Below are positions 13,448-22,526 of a stretch of 28,439 nt of DNA, piece after piece. Within the stretch, counting starts at the first letter, position 1, and each line of letters begins with the position of its first letter. This stretch comes from Dehalococcoidales bacterium (GTDB lineage: Bacteria > Chloroflexota > Dehalococcoidia > Dehalococcoidales > Fen-1064), in assembly GCA_028712845.1 (NCBI GenBank), contig JAQTPO010000009.1, forward strand, positions 1-28,439, in the 5' to 3' direction. Both the position numbers and the translations under genes were made by a program. The notes under the pieces were generated by a model. The model had not been told where the DNA came from. It was given only the letters and a program-made list of their open reading frames with translations, and did not search any database.

Positions 13448-16063
13448 TTAGCACTTGGTATATCCGCAGTTGGGGCAGACAAAACAGCCTTCCTGATACG
13501 CCAGCAAACCGCCACAGTCCGGGCACTGTCCGGCAATATTTCTGACCAAGCCAAAATCTTCCGTCTTGCTCATCATTTTACCCTGCGGGATTTCTTCTTT
13601 CTCGACAGCCTCAATCTCGACGCCCACATGTCTTTCCAGCACACTGGCAATGGCATCGGCACATGAAAGCACGGATTTGCCGCCTTCCCAGGCGATTGAC
13701 GGACAGCGTATGCCGCGCAATTGCTTGATGACAGTATTGACATCCACCCCCGACCTCAGCGCCAGTGAAATGAGACGGCAGGTGGCTTCAAGTTGGGCAG
13801 AGGCGCAACCACCCGCTTTGCCCAGGTTGGAGAATACCTCGCATATTCCTGCATCGTCTGAGTTAACGGTCACATACAAGGAGCCGCAACCGGTATTGAC
13901 CCTCTCGGTAATTCCGGTAGTCCTCTTGGCGCGCTTTCGCGGTGTAATCTTGGTATCCGGCTTTTTCTCTACCGCCTGACCGATGCTCATCGGCTGTCCT
14001 TCGCGACTTCTATCGCGGTAGATGGTAATGCCCTTTAAGCCCTTCTCGTAAGCCAGCATATAGACATTGGCAACGTCATCTTTGCCGGCTTCATGCGAAA
14101 AGTTGACTGTTTTTGAAACCGCATTATCGGTGTATTTCTGGAAAATTGACTGCATTTCAACATGCCATTCGGGATTGATTTCATGAGCCGTGACAAATAA
14201 TTTCTTGTCATCGGTCGGAATGCCGGTAATATCACTCAGGTGCGCGCCGCTACCCAGTTTCTTCATCAGTTCGTCAGTATAGAAACCGCGCTTCCTGGCA
14301 ACCTCTTCAAAGTAGGGATTGGCCTCCAGCATCTGCGCCCCGTCAAGGATATTGCGCGTGTAAACCAGTGCAAACAGCGGCTCAATGCCGCCTGAACAGC
14401 CGGCGATTATCGAGAGTGTGCCAGTGGGCGCAATCGTCGTTCTGGTGGCGTTTCTGACCTTCAAGCCACCCGGAACATCGTATTTACTCCCTTTGAAAGC
14501 CGGGAACACGCCCCGCTCCACCGCCAGTTCCACCGAAGCTTTTGTTGCCTCCGCCTGGATAAATCCCATCACATCTTCCACCACTTCCAGCGCCGCTTCC
14601 GAATCATAGGGGATACCTAATTGAAGCAGCATATCCGCATAGCCCATCACCCCTAAACCAATCTTCCTGGTCTTCTTGGTCATCTCATCTATCAACGAAA
14701 GCGGGAATTTATTGACATCGATGACATTATCCAGAAACCTCACGGCGGTCTTGACCGTCCGCGCCAGTTTGGGATAGTCCATCTGTACTTTATTACCGGT
14801 TTTGCTTAACATCCTGCTCAAATTAATGGAGCCGAGATTACAGGACTCATAAGGCAACAATGGTTGTTCCCCGCATGGATTGGTACTCTCAATCTTGCCG
14901 AGATGAGGCGTCGGATTATCATTATTAATAAGGTCGATAAAGACGATGCCCGGGTCGCCAGTCTTCCATGCCATTTCCACCATCTTGTCAAAGACTTCCT
15001 TGGCATTTAATTGTCCGGCTACTTCCTTGTTGTGAGGGTTAATGAGATTATAATTACTGCCAGTTTTCACGGCTTCCATGAACTCTTTGGTTACAGCCAC
15101 CGAAATATTAAAATTGGTCAGGACGTTGGGGTCGTTTTTAGCATTGATGAATTTAACGATATCCGGATGGTCAACGCTCAGAATCGCCATATTCGCCCCA
15201 CGCCGCATCCCACCCTGCTTGATGACATCGGTAGCGGTATCGAAAGCGCGCATAAAGGATACAGGCCCGCTGGCGACGCCACCGGTGGAACCGACCCGGT
15301 CACTTTCCGGTCTTAAGCGGGAGAAGGAAAAACCTGTGCCGCCGCCGCTCTTATGAATCAGGGCGGTATATTTCACCGCATCGAAAATAGACTCCATCGA
15401 GTCTTCAATCGGCAGGACAAAACAGGCGGAAAGCTGTCCCAGCTCCCTGCCAGCATTCATCAGTGTCGGTGAATTCGGTAAGAAATCCAGATTGGTCATC
15501 ACGCTGTAAAAATTGTCTTCATACTTCCCGATATCTGCCTTGGCATTGTAAATCAACTCCGCTGCGGCAATTGCCCGCGCCACGCGGCGGAACAACTGTT
15601 CCGGCGTCTCTGAAGGCTGTCCGTTCTTATCTTTTCCCAGATACCTTTTTTCAAGAACACGCAGGGCATTCTCGGTCAACTTAATTTCAGAATCCTGTTT
15701 ATTTTCCATCTTATCTGTCTTTGTATTCTCCATTGGTGAGATATCCTCCCGCGGTTTTTTCGCTTCTTCCGCATCTAAAAATTCTCTGACCAGTGCCAGT
15801 ATCTCCGATTCATTTGTGGTAACACGCCTTTCCAGACTGTGTGGAACAGGAACAAATCCTTCCATCCCCGGCAACGGCTGAACCAGAATAACCTTATCAT
15901 GTATTAGTTTCTTTTCGAGTCGCTCAATGACCTGCTGCGTGAGTTTTTCAATGTGTTGTCTGTCGGATATGCCCATCCTTTCAGCAACGGAAAAAGTAGC
16001 CTTGGCAATCTGGTTACGGGTGAACTGGCTTAATTGTTGTCCGGGTTTATTTTTGTTACTCAT
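13448..16063 (-). CDS. nrdJ: Adenosylcobalamin-dependent ribonucleoside-diphosphate reductase (class II)
   Basis: Makes deoxyribonucleotides using a B12-derived thiyl radical; oxygen-independent. At 871 aa, residues 1-130 are an N-terminal extension whose first 55 residues look like a degenerate ATP-cone. The catalytic ten-stranded barrel follows. Active-site residues align with those known for the Thermotoga enzyme: C214 in LSACFVLP, N395-P-C397-G-E399 (thiyl radical Cys and Glu) and C408, with C397 and C408 spaced eleven residues apart as expected. Near residues 720-830 is a TSCPD domain ([22 protein letters not shown]). The tail is a Cys-rich ribbon (CPDCGG...CPNCGYTKC) that includes the likely redox-relay cysteines. 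The start ATG 16063 overlaps the nrdR stop by 4 bp, so the two genes are coupled. No separate small subunit is needed. Confidence 0.95.
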   Translation of the reverse strand: MSNKNKPGQQLSQFTRNQIAKATFSVAERMGISDRQHIEKLTQQVIERLEKKLIHDKVILVQPLPGMEGFVPVPHSLERRVTTNESEILALVREFLDAEEAKKPREDISPMENTKTDKMENKQDSEIKLTENALRVLEKRYLGKDKNGQPSETPEQLFRRVARAIAAAELIYNAKADIGKYEDNFYSVMTNLDFLPNSPTLMNAGRELGQLSACFVLPIEDSMESIFDAVKYTALIHKSGGGTGFSFSRLRPESDRVGSTGGVASGPVSFMRAFDTATDVIKQGGMRRGANMAILSVDHPDIVKFINAKNDPNVLTNFNISVAVTKEFMEAVKTGSNYNLINPHNKEVAGQLNAKEVFDKMVEMAWKTGDPGIVFIDLINNDNPTPHLGKIESTNPCGEQPLLPYESCNLGSINLSRMLSKTGNKVQMDYPKLARTVKTAVRFLDNVIDVNKFPLSLIDEMTKKTRKIGLGVMGYADMLLQLGIPYDSEAALEVVEDVMGFIQAEATKASVELAVERGVFPAFKGSKYDVPGGLKVRNATRTTIAPTGTLSIIAGCSGGIEPLFALVYTRNILDGAQMLEANPYFEEVARKRGFYTDELMKKLGSGAHLSDITGIPTDDKKLFVTAHEINPEWHVEMQSIFQKYTDNAVSKTVNFSHEAGKDDVANVYMLAYEKGLKGITIYRDRSREGQPMSIGQAVEKKPDTKITPRKRAKRTTGITERVNTGCGSLYVTVNSDDAGICEVFSNLGKAGGCASAQLEATCRLISLALRSGVDVNTVIKQLRGIRCPSIAWEGGKSVLSCADAIASVLERHVGVEIEAVEKEEIPQGKMMSKTEDFGLVRNIAGQCPDCGGLLAYQEGCFVCPNCGYTKC

Positions 16064-16599
16064 CGCTGTCTCCCCTTGTTCCCCCTCACCGCAACCTCGA
16101 TATCACTATCGGGTAGCAAGGGTAACTGCGCCGAAGACACCACCGTCTTACTGCTTCCGACCGCCAATCTATCCACTTCCTGTTTCAGTCGGGTAATATC
16201 CGCAAAATCACGGTAAACACTGGCGAAACGGATATAGGCAATGTGGTCCAGATTTTTCAGACCGTCCATTACCAAATCCCCGATAACCGTACTCGGTATT
16301 TCCTGCTTACCCTGTTTATATAATTCAGCTTCAATATCATCCGCCATCTTATCAATTGCATGCGCCGGTATGGGACGCTTCTCACACGCTTTGCGGATAC
16401 CGCTCAGCAATTTATTCTTATCAAACAATTCTCTTCTCTTGTCTTTTTTGAAAACAAACATGCCGCTCTTCTGTATACGTTCGTATGTGGTGAAGCGAGT
16501 GTCACAACTTAAACACTGGCGCCGTCGGCGAACACCATCATCTACGTCACGCGAATCCAAAACTTTTGAGTCAACGTACCCACAATGAGGACATTTCAT
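16060..16599 (-). CDS. nrdR: Transcriptional repressor NrdR
   Basis: Nucleotide-sensing repressor of ribonucleotide reductase genes. The N-terminal zinc ribbon has C3, C6, C31 and C34 in MKCPHCGYVDSKVLDSR...RRRRQCLSCDTRFTTYER. The ATP-cone follows (about residues 49-139), with FVFKKDKRRELFDKNKLLSGI and ending around HIAYIRFASVYRDF. At 179 aa it is slightly longer than the usual 150, with a variable tail. The start ATG 16599 has only a weak Shine-Dalgarno (GTGGG). It overlaps nrdJ by 4 bp, and a canonical NrdR box lies inside the shared promoter, so NrdR should repress its own operon when dATP is plentiful. Confidence 0.96.
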   Translation of the reverse strand: MKCPHCGYVDSKVLDSRDVDDGVRRRRQCLSCDTRFTTYERIQKSGMFVFKKDKRRELFDKNKLLSGIRKACEKRPIPAHAIDKMADDIEAELYKQGKQEIPSTVIGDLVMDGLKNLDHIAYIRFASVYRDFADITRLKQEVDRLAVGSSKTVVSSAQLPLLPDSDIEVAVRGNKGRQR

Positions 16600-16657
16600 A
16601 AAAACCCACAGCCTATTTTCAGCAACAATCGATTCTACATTTGGTAGTGGGGATGGT

Positions 16658-16687
16658 ATTAAACCACAATATATTGTGGTCTGTCAA
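16658..16687 (-). promoter_or_regulatory. nrdR-nrdJ promoter
   Basis: On the minus strand, a perfect TTGACA (16682-16687), an 18-bp spacer and TTTAAT (16658-16663, five of six). The predicted start is near 16651, about 52 bases before the nrdR ATG. Confidence 0.65.
16663..16680. promoter_or_regulatory. NrdR box
   Basis: ACCACAATATATTGTGGT is a perfect 18-bp palindrome matching the known NrdR-box pattern (acaCwAtATaTwGtgt). It occupies the spacer between -35 and -10 of the nrdR promoter. A clear second box, usual for NrdR operators, was not found nearby. Confidence 0.85.
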
Positions 16688-16784
16688 GCATTTAGCAGGC
16701 GTGGGTTAAAGATTTATCGACAAATTTTCATCCGGTACTTTAGTCCGGCATCATGAGTTTAACACAATCGAAGGTTTATTCGAT

Positions 16785-16839
16785 AAAAAATTGGGGTGCT
16801 ATCGGGTAGACCGGTGGTTTGGTCTACCCAATAACACCC
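16785..16839 (-). terminator. Intrinsic terminator of the mraZ-rsmH-ftsA-ftsZ operon
   Basis: A long hairpin (16794-16839) has a 9-bp core, GGGTAGACC with GGTCTACCC, and an outer GGGTG/CACCC stem separated by small internal loops. On the minus strand it is followed by TTTTTT (16785-16790). It lies 58 bp after the ftsZ stop and separates this operon from the nrdR promoter. Confidence 0.85.
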
Positions 16840-16896
16840 AACTAAAGAGTTCCGGCTGTCAGGCTATAGCCCTAGCCTTCTCTCAGTCTCAAAGTA

Positions 16897-18048
16897 TTAC
16901 CGACTCCATCCGGTATAGGATGGTGACTTGGTTCCTTTCTGTGGTGTGAAAGTCGGGGCAGGTGTGGGCATACGCCGCTGTGCAAACTGAGCACGGCGCA
17001 GGAAAGCCGGGATATCTAATTGCTCTTCGCTATCGCTTCTTAGTTCTTTAAGGTAGCCGCTTATCTCAGCTTCATTTACAGTGTTTCCACTCAGAGACGA
17101 GGCTTGGAAACCAGTGGCAATCAGTGTTATCTTGACATCTTTGTCCATGCGGCTATCACGAACGACACCAAAGATGATATTAGCATCCGGGTCAACAGCT
17201 TGTTTGATAACTTCAGCCGCTTCATTGACTTCAAACAGTGACAGGTTATCACCACCAACGATATCGAACAACACACCTTTGGCACCGGACACGGATACAT
17301 CCAGTAAGGGACTTGCTAATGCGGCTTTCGCGGCATCTACAGCACGATTCTGACCGCTGCCCTTGCCGATAGACATCCAAGCGGGACCAGCATCCTTCAT
17401 TATCGCCCTGACATCCGCGAAGTCCAGATTTATCATACCGGGTACGGTGATTACCTGGGCAATTGCCTGTACGCCATGGCATAGCACTTCGTCAGCCAGT
17501 CTGAAAGCAGCATCGACGCCGGTTTTCTGGTCGCAAAGAGTAAACAACCTATCGTTCGGGATAATAATTAGAGTATCGACCAAGGGCATCAATGCCTTAA
17601 GTCCTTCTTCAGCGGTCTGCATACGATGCGCGCCTTCGAAGGCAAATGGTTTTGTGACAACGGCAATAGTGAGGGCGCCACTCTGCTTAGCTACTTCGGC
17701 TACTACCGAGGCAGAACCGGTACCCGTGCCGCCACCCATACCGGCGGTAATGAATACCATTTCAGCGCCATTAACTACTTCTCTAATTTCATCACGGCAT
17801 TCTTCAGCTGCTTTATGACCTACAGTGTGGTCACCACCAGCACCCAGACCTCTGACCAGCTTCTCACCAAGCTGAATTCTGGTTGGGGCTTCAGTGATTG
17901 CCAAGGACTGAGCATCAGTGTTCATAGCAATGAACTCTACGCCATCGACCCCATCTCGGACCATACGGGTTATTGCATTGGAACCACCTCCACCCAAACC
18001 AACAACTTTTATCCTAACAGGACTAGCGGAAAAACTTGACCTAGCCAT
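16897..18048 (-). CDS. ftsZ: Cell division protein FtsZ
   Basis: Tubulin-like GTPase that polymerises into the division ring. At 383 aa, the nucleotide-binding start is VVGLGGGGSNAITRM (15-29), the tubulin signature GGGTGTGS lies at 105-112, and the synergy-loop acidic residues are in GMINLDFADVRAIM. The polymerisation domains end near residue 320 (KDVKITLIATGF). A short linker leads to DIPAFLRR (345-352), the conserved FtsA-binding peptide. This is normally the extreme C-terminus, but here 31 more Pro-, Thr- and basic-rich residues follow. The start ATG 18048 has AGGAGGA upstream. ftsA is immediately upstream (43-bp gap) and an intrinsic terminator follows. Confidence 0.97.
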   Translation of the reverse strand: MARSSFSASPVRIKVVGLGGGGSNAITRMVRDGVDGVEFIAMNTDAQSLAITEAPTRIQLGEKLVRGLGAGGDHTVGHKAAEECRDEIREVVNGAEMVFITAGMGGGTGTGSASVVAEVAKQSGALTIAVVTKPFAFEGAHRMQTAEEGLKALMPLVDTLIIIPNDRLFTLCDQKTGVDAAFRLADEVLCHGVQAIAQVITVPGMINLDFADVRAIMKDAGPAWMSIGKGSGQNRAVDAAKAALASPLLDVSVSGAKGVLFDIVGGDNLSLFEVNEAAEVIKQAVDPDANIIFGVVRDSRMDKDVKITLIATGFQASSLSGNTVNEAEISGYLKELRSDSEEQLDIPAFLRRAQFAQRRMPTPAPTFTPQKGTKSPSYTGWSR

Positions 18049-18091
18049 TATATCAATCCTCCTATTTTGATTAATTTAATTTTCATTTATT

Positions 18092-19324
18092 TTAGCTTTG
18101 TGACTGCTTACCGAATAGAGTTCTTATGCGTGACACCAGGTTAAAAATCCCGTTACCAAAGAGATTTGTCTTCACCTTGGTAGCGTTTTTGGGCTTCATC
18201 CCCCAGAGTAATAGACCGACAGCAGTTGCGTATGTCGGGTCATTCAGTTGGTCGCTGATACCATAGACATTCAGCGGCGCACCGACCCTCACCGGCATTC
18301 TGAGAATATCTCTGCCCAGGGCATCTATGCCCGCCAGGTTGGAGCTTCCACCTGTAAGCACCAGTCCGCCAGGCACCAATGCATCCTGCTCGCCACGCGG
18401 TAGTTCCAGAACGATGAGTCTCAAGATTTCTTCCATACGAGCGCGGATAATGTCACACAATCCCTGATAAGAAATATTATGGCCATTTTGAGCAATAGAA
18501 TCATTGCTGTCCGCTTTTCCTTCGTAAACAGGAAGAGCCGTACCATACTTTTTCTTCATCTCCTCGGCTACATCAAAAGGCAGACCCAGTCCAATGGCAA
18601 TGTCCCTGGTCATTTGATAACCGGCAACAGGAACGACCGCGGTATGCCAGATACTACCATCTTTGAAGACGGAAATATCGGTCGTGCCACCACCGATGTC
18701 AGCCAGTATAGTGCCTACCTGCTTGTCATCCTCGGTCAAGACTGCTTCGCTACTGGCTAACGCCTCGAAGACGAGGTCTTCCACATCCACTCCGACCCCG
18801 CGGATGCATTTGACCAGATTTTGGACTGAGGAAACCCCTGTAGTAATGACGTGGGTTTCTGCATCCAGTTTGAAACCATGCATCCCGACAGGATTCTGGA
18901 CACCATCCTGTCCATCGACGGCATAACTGCGCGGGATAATGTGCAGAAGTCTTTGCTCGGCGTTAAGTTTGACGCTTTGAGCATTCTGCAAAACCCTGCG
19001 CAAGTCGTCGGGGCGTACCAGACGGTCGTTGCGTGTCACTGCAACGACGCCCTTGTTATTCTGCCCACTGACGCTGCGTCCGGTGACGCCGATATAGGCA
19101 GAATCTATTTTGTAGCCGCTGGATTGCTCCGCTCTCTTCACAGAGTCGCGGATCGTCTCTTTGGCTTCGTTGATGTTGACTACCATTCCCTTGTGCATTC
19201 CTTTGGAAGGCACCATCCCCACCCCGGCGATGCGCATCTGGCTGTTATCGCCCACTTCAGCAATGAGAGTGCAAACCTTGGTAGTACCAACATCGATTGC
19301 TGAGATTGTTTTCCTTTTTCCCAT
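18092..19324 (-). CDS. ftsA: Cell division protein FtsA
   Basis: Actin-like protein that tethers FtsZ filaments to the membrane and recruits later division proteins. At 410 aa it has the phosphate-1 motif AIDVGTTKVCTLIAEV at the N-terminus, the FtsA-specific 1C subdomain near 84-165 (DSAYIGVTGRSVSG), phosphate-2 in ILADIGGGTTDISVF and the adenosine motif GLVLTGGSSNLAGI. The last 20 residues (NGIFNLVSRIRTLFGKQSQS) fit the amphipathic membrane-targeting helix. The start ATG 19324 has GGAGGAAAA upstream. It sits 50 bp downstream of rsmH. The usual ftsQ and ftsL genes that precede ftsA in walled bacteria are absent here. Confidence 0.95.
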   Translation of the reverse strand: MGKRKTISAIDVGTTKVCTLIAEVGDNSQMRIAGVGMVPSKGMHKGMVVNINEAKETIRDSVKRAEQSSGYKIDSAYIGVTGRSVSGQNNKGVVAVTRNDRLVRPDDLRRVLQNAQSVKLNAEQRLLHIIPRSYAVDGQDGVQNPVGMHGFKLDAETHVITTGVSSVQNLVKCIRGVGVDVEDLVFEALASSEAVLTEDDKQVGTILADIGGGTTDISVFKDGSIWHTAVVPVAGYQMTRDIAIGLGLPFDVAEEMKKKYGTALPVYEGKADSNDSIAQNGHNISYQGLCDIIRARMEEILRLIVLELPRGEQDALVPGGLVLTGGSSNLAGIDALGRDILRMPVRVGAPLNVYGISDQLNDPTYATAVGLLLWGMKPKNATKVKTNLFGNGIFNLVSRIRTLFGKQSQS

Positions 19325-19374
19325 TATATTTTCCTCCTCGGTGAATTTTGTACATCGTTTTAAGATTATTATTT

Positions 19375-20376
19375 TTAATTGAGAGAGTACCCTCTCCGTA
19401 GCTCTTTGAAACCAATCGTCTCATTGTGTAGTTTCACCGGCGCTTCGCTACTGCCGATTCTTTCCGCAATTCTCATACGCGCGCTACGGCTGCGTGGATT
19501 TGCATCGAGTTCTTCTTCGGAAGGAGTGATGACTTTCTTGTTGATAATCCTGAAACTGGCAGTATGGTTGCACTGGCAAACCGGCATACTCGGCGGACAA
19601 ATGCAGTCTCTGGCTTCTCTCTGCATAAAATGTTTCACGATACGGTCTTCCAGAGAATGATAACTAATCACCACCAACCGCCCGCCGATACCAAGCAGGT
19701 CGGTTGTTTTCCTGAGGGTATCCTCCAGATGCTCCAGTTCTTCATTTACAGCAATACGTAACGCCTGGAAAGTCCGGGTGGCAGGATGTATCCTGCCTCT
19801 TCTACCGCCGACGGCATCTTCAACAATGGCAGCAAGCTGGAGCGTAGTCTCGATGGGTCTTAACTGTACAATACGGCGGGCTATCTTATAACTGTGTGGC
19901 TCTTCGCCGTATTTCCTGATTAACTGCGCTAAATCAGCTTCAGAATAGGAATTTACGATATCAGCCGCGGTGACTTCCTGATTTGGGTTGAAACGCATGT
20001 CCAGCGCTGCATCATATTGAAAACTGAAACCACGCGGGTCGTCATAAAGCTGTAATGAAGACAATCCAAGGTCTAACAGAATACCATGGACCGGATAAAA
20101 GTCATAACGCTGACAGATAGCATCAATATTTACAAAATTGTCATTTACCAGAAGCACGGAATCGGTGAAATGCGAGAGATTGGTTGCAGCGGCTCTGATT
20201 GCTTCCGGGTCGGCATCAATTCCCAGTAATTGCCCGCCGGGCGAGCTGTTCTGCATGATTGCCGTAGCGTGACCGCCACCACCAAGAGTACAATCGACAT
20301 AGCGTCCCCCTGGTTGGACAGAAAGCGCTGTAAGCACTTCCGCTAACAATACAGGTTTGTGGGCGACCGATAACAT
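19375..20376 (-). CDS. rsmH: 16S rRNA (cytosine1402-N4)-methyltransferase RsmH (MraW)
   Basis: SAM-dependent enzyme that N4-methylates C1402 of 16S rRNA in the ribosomal P site. At 333 aa it is slightly longer than usual. It opens with [14 protein letters not shown] and the SAM-binding [16 protein letters not shown]. The family block [22 protein letters not shown] is followed by [22 protein letters not shown] and [18 protein letters not shown] Cys-rich loop ([12 protein letters not shown]) and the [14 protein letters not shown] motif sit near the end, followed by an extra 30-residue tail. The start ATG 20376 has AAGGAG nine bases upstream, 10 bp after mraZ, and the mraZ stop overlaps this Shine-Dalgarno. 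Confidence 0.96.
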   Translation of the reverse strand: MLSVAHKPVLLAEVLTALSVQPGGRYVDCTLGGGGHATAIMQNSSPGGQLLGIDADPEAIRAAATNLSHFTDSVLLVNDNFVNIDAICQRYDFYPVHGILLDLGLSSLQLYDDPRGFSFQYDAALDMRFNPNQEVTAADIVNSYSEADLAQLIRKYGEEPHSYKIARRIVQLRPIETTLQLAAIVEDAVGGRRGRIHPATRTFQALRIAVNEELEHLEDTLRKTTDLLGIGGRLVVISYHSLEDRIVKHFMQREARDCICPPSMPVCQCNHTASFRIINKKVITPSEEELDANPRSRSARMRIAERIGSSEAPVKLHNETIGFKELRRGYSLN

Positions 20377-20386
20377 TTTCGGCTCC

Positions 20387-20812
20387 TTAATGTTTTTCCA
20401 GGGTTTCTATGATTTGCCAGGCTTGTGCCAGACTATTGGTCTTTTCCTCTTCCCACAATTTTTTATCCCATATCTCAAGATAGGTATTAGCCCCCGTGAT
20501 TACAACATCATCACCGATATCGGCATACTGTCTGAGAGGAACAGGCAGGGCAATTCTACCCTGACCATCCAGATTTAAGTGGAATGCAGTGGAGAAAATC
20601 GCCCGGTTTAATTTCCGCATTTTGCTGGATGCGAGAGCACCAGGATTTAGACTTTCGGATAGTTTTTTCCATTCGCCTGGAGTATAGGCGAAGACACATT
20701 TTTCAGGGCCAGGTATAAGGATAATGCCATCCCCCAATTCTCCACGGAACTTCGGAGGGACCGGCACCCTGCCCTTTTCATCCAGCTTATAATCGTATTC
20801 GCCCAGAAACAT
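20387..20812 (-). CDS. mraZ: Transcriptional regulator MraZ
   Basis: DNA-binding protein with two SpoVT/AbrB-like halves, known to bind repeats ahead of its own operon and control division-cluster expression. Each half has the DxxGR motif: [13 protein letters not shown] and [13 protein letters not shown]. The frame stays open to GTG 20842, but ATG 20812 is the right start: it gives the canonical [15 protein letters not shown] opening, has AGGA six bases upstream, and the longer form would place coding sequence inside the operator repeats. Length from this start is 141 aa. It is the first gene of mraZ-rsmH-ftsA-ftsZ. Confidence 0.95.
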   Translation of the reverse strand: MFLGEYDYKLDEKGRVPVPPKFRGELGDGIILIPGPEKCVFAYTPGEWKKLSESLNPGALASSKMRKLNRAIFSTAFHLNLDGQGRIALPVPLRQYADIGDDVVITGANTYLEIWDKKLWEEEKTNSLAQAWQIIETLEKH

Positions 20813-20826
20813 CGTCTGTCCTAAAG

Positions 20827-20861
20827 AACCACTATTCCCCACTAATTACCAATATCTACCA
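20827..20861 (-). promoter_or_regulatory. MraZ operator: four TGG repeats at 10-bp spacing
   Basis: On the minus strand TGGTA, TGGTA, TGGGG and TGGTT begin exactly 10 bp apart (complements at 20857-20861, 20847-20851, 20837-20841 and 20827-20831). MraZ is known in E. coli to bind three TGGGN repeats separated by 5 bp, the same period. The array begins at the -10 box and runs over the predicted transcription start. Confidence 0.75.
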
Positions 20862-20889
20862 TTTTCGCACATAACATAATATTTGTCAA
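20861..20889 (-). promoter_or_regulatory. mraZ operon promoter
   Basis: On the minus strand, a perfect TTGACA (20884-20889), a 17-bp spacer and GAAAAT (20861-20866, four of six). The predicted start is near 20854, within the MraZ repeats. Confidence 0.6.
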
Positions 20890-20998
20890 TAGCACAGGCA
20901 TGAAATTTTTACCATTTTGGGGAGAGAATTTTTTTACTTCTGGACGATGCTGAAAATAGCAGGAAAAATAGATTATCGATATGGGTTTCAATGCCATT

Positions 20999-21085
20999 CC
21001 GTATCAAGCACGGAAATCCAGTATATAGTTTACTCTGGATTCCAGCCGGAGTTTACCCCGTACACCGATACGGGGCCGGGATGAC
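20999..21085. repeat. Dispersed-repeat-like element in the 415-bp mraZ-trmD gap
   Basis: The gene-free stretch 20813-21227 holds the mraZ control region, this element and the trmD promoter. The element has nested inverted repeats: CCGT...ACGG (20999-21013), ATCCAG with CTGGAT (21016-21021, 21035-21040) and CCCCGTA with TACGGGG (21056-21062, 21069-21075), ending in CCGGGATGACGA. The TGGATTCC...GGGATGACG style is typical of REP/MITE-like repeats in environmental genomes. No coding frame is credible here, and 20890-20998 shows nothing recognisable. Confidence 0.45.
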
Positions 21086-21168
21086 GACCGAACTTGCAAC
21101 AACCATATGCAAATGATACTTTTTCTCACGCATAATTAATCTTAATCTTTCCCCAATATCCCTATTTG

Positions 21169-21177
21169 TGCTACAAT
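21169..21177 (+). promoter_or_regulatory. Extended -10 promoter of trmD
   Basis: TGC followed by TACAAT (21172-21177) is an extended -10 element; no good -35 is seen. The predicted start is near 21184, giving a leader of about 44 bases. Confidence 0.5.
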
Positions 21178-21227
21178 ACTATCTTTAGTGAATGTAAAAC
21201 TCACATAAATTTGGGACACATCTGGCA

Positions 21228-21941
21228 ATGCAAATCTTCATTCTGACCATTTTCCCGGAGATGTTTGAAGGACCATTTAATTGCGGGCTCTTTCAGAAAG
21301 CAATCGATAAGGGCGTGATGAAAGTGGAGCTTTGCAATATCCGTGACTATACCCATGATAAGCACCATACCACAGATGATTACCCGTACGGCGGCGGCGC
21401 TGGCATGGTGATGAAACCGGAGCCTATTTTTGAAGCGGTAGAAAAAATCAAAACAGAAATCCCACGGAGCGCGAAGGTACCGGTCATATTACTCACCCCG
21501 CAGGGTCGGCTTCTGACTCAAGAAGTCGCTCAAGAACTGGCAAAACACGATTGCTTGATTCTCATCTGCGGTCAATACGAAGGCGTGGATGAAAGAATCC
21601 GTGAGCATCTGGTTACCGATGAAATCAGCATCGGCGATTACGTACTCAGTGGCGGTGAATTAGCTGCAATGGTCTTAGTCAATACGGTAGTGCGTCTTCT
21701 ACCCGGCTTCCTCGGTTCACCGGAGTCACTTCTGTCTGAATCACACACCGATGGATTACTGGAATATCCCCAGTACACCCGTCCCCCGGAGTTTCGCGGC
21801 TGGACAGTTCCCGATGTTTTACTTTCAGGAAATCACGCACAAATCGCCCGGTGGCGTGAAGAACAATCGATAATTCGCACTAAGAGGCGCAGACCTGATA
21901 TGATAAAGAAAGCAAATCTGTGCACTGAAAAGCACAATTGA
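21228..21941 (+). CDS. trmD: tRNA (guanine37-N1)-methyltransferase TrmD
   Basis: Methylates G37 next to the anticodon of tRNAs reading CUN, CCN and CGG codons, preventing frameshifts. At 237 aa it opens with [17 protein letters not shown]. The SPOUT trefoil-knot SAM site is seen in [15 protein letters not shown] and [18 protein letters not shown]. The catalytic Asp region [21 protein letters not shown] (shorthand for 43-63) contains the expected residues, and the C-terminal domain has [13 protein letters not shown] and [15 protein letters not shown]. The start is ATG 21228 with a weak GGGAC upstream. rplS follows after 38 bp, the classic trmD-rplS order, although rpsP and rimM, often upstream, are absent here. 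Confidence 0.97.
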   Translation: MQIFILTIFPEMFEGPFNCGLFQKAIDKGVMKVELCNIRDYTHDKHHTTDDYPYGGGAGMVMKPEPIFEAVEKIKTEIPRSAKVPVILLTPQGRLLTQEVAQELAKHDCLILICGQYEGVDERIREHLVTDEISIGDYVLSGGELAAMVLVNTVVRLLPGFLGSPESLLSESHTDGLLEYPQYTRPPEFRGWTVPDVLLSGNHAQIARWREEQSIIRTKRRRPDMIKKANLCTEKHN

Positions 21942-21979
21942 TATAATTAATAAGGATATTTAACCAGGAGTCTATCGAA

Positions 21980-22420
21980 ATGAAAATCACTGAACTAACC
22001 GGAGTCAAAGCGAATGCTAACGTTCCCGCCCTCACACCCGGCGATACCGTAAAAGTCGGTATAAAAATAAAAGAAGGCGATAAGGAACGTGTTCAGCCAT
22101 TTCAGGGTGTGGTCATCCGCATAAGAAACGGCGATGCCGGCGGCAGTTTCACCGTCAGACGTGTTGCCTATGGCGTAGGTATAGAGCGCACTTTCCCCAT
22201 GGCTTCCCCCCTGCTGGACAAAGTACAGGTCATCCGGCATGGTAAAGTACGCCGCGCCAAGCTTTACTATCTACGTGGACTTAGCGCCAAGAAAGCCCGT
22301 ATTAAGGAAAAGCGGTTCCCCAAAGAGATGAAAGAAGAGTTGGTAGGAACTCCGGAGCCGGAGCCAATGCCTGAGTCACCAACTGTCGAACAACCTTCTG
22401 CCGAACAAAAACAGGCATAG
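21980..22420 (+). CDS. rplS: 50S ribosomal protein L19
   Basis: Large-subunit protein at the interface with the small subunit. Residues 1-115 match the family: [27 protein letters not shown], the [33 protein letters not shown] block (33 residues, at about 69-101) and RIKEKR. The remaining 30 residues form an acidic, Pro/Glu-rich tail ([20 protein letters not shown]) beyond the usual 115-aa length. The start is ATG 21980 with CAGGAG eleven bases upstream. It is co-directional with trmD, probably in one transcript, and a large perfect hairpin follows the gene. Confidence 0.96.
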   Translation: MKITELTGVKANANVPALTPGDTVKVGIKIKEGDKERVQPFQGVVIRIRNGDAGGSFTVRRVAYGVGIERTFPMASPLLDKVQVIRHGKVRRAKLYYLRGLSAKKARIKEKRFPKEMKEELVGTPEPEPMPESPTVEQPSAEQKQA

Positions 22421-22464
22421 CTGGTACTCATTTATTCTCAATAGAATCTCAAGACTGTCGGAAA

Positions 22465-22503
22465 TCCTGTCTTAGTCCCGATAAAATCGGGACTAAGACA
22501 GGA
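22465..22503. repeat. Perfect 18-bp inverted repeat between rplS and priA
   Basis: TCCTGTCTTAGTCCCGAT and its exact complement flank an AAA loop. There is no U-tract on either strand, so it is not a standard intrinsic terminator. It may be a REP-like element, an RNA-stabilising hairpin or a Rho-dependent end, and lies 24 bp ahead of the priA start. Confidence 0.75.
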
Positions 22504-22526
22504 AATTCCATTCTCTGGAGCGCAGG

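Noticed and set aside
13265..13666. 133-aa plus-strand frame spanning the methyltransferase start and the nrdJ end
   Set aside because: It crosses the methyltransferase promoter and two real genes on the other strand, and has no domain or ribosome site.
20812..20842. Longer MraZ start at GTG 20842
   Set aside because: It would put ten extra residues before the canonical MFLGEYDYK opening and lies inside the MraZ repeat array; ATG 20812 has a proper AGGA.
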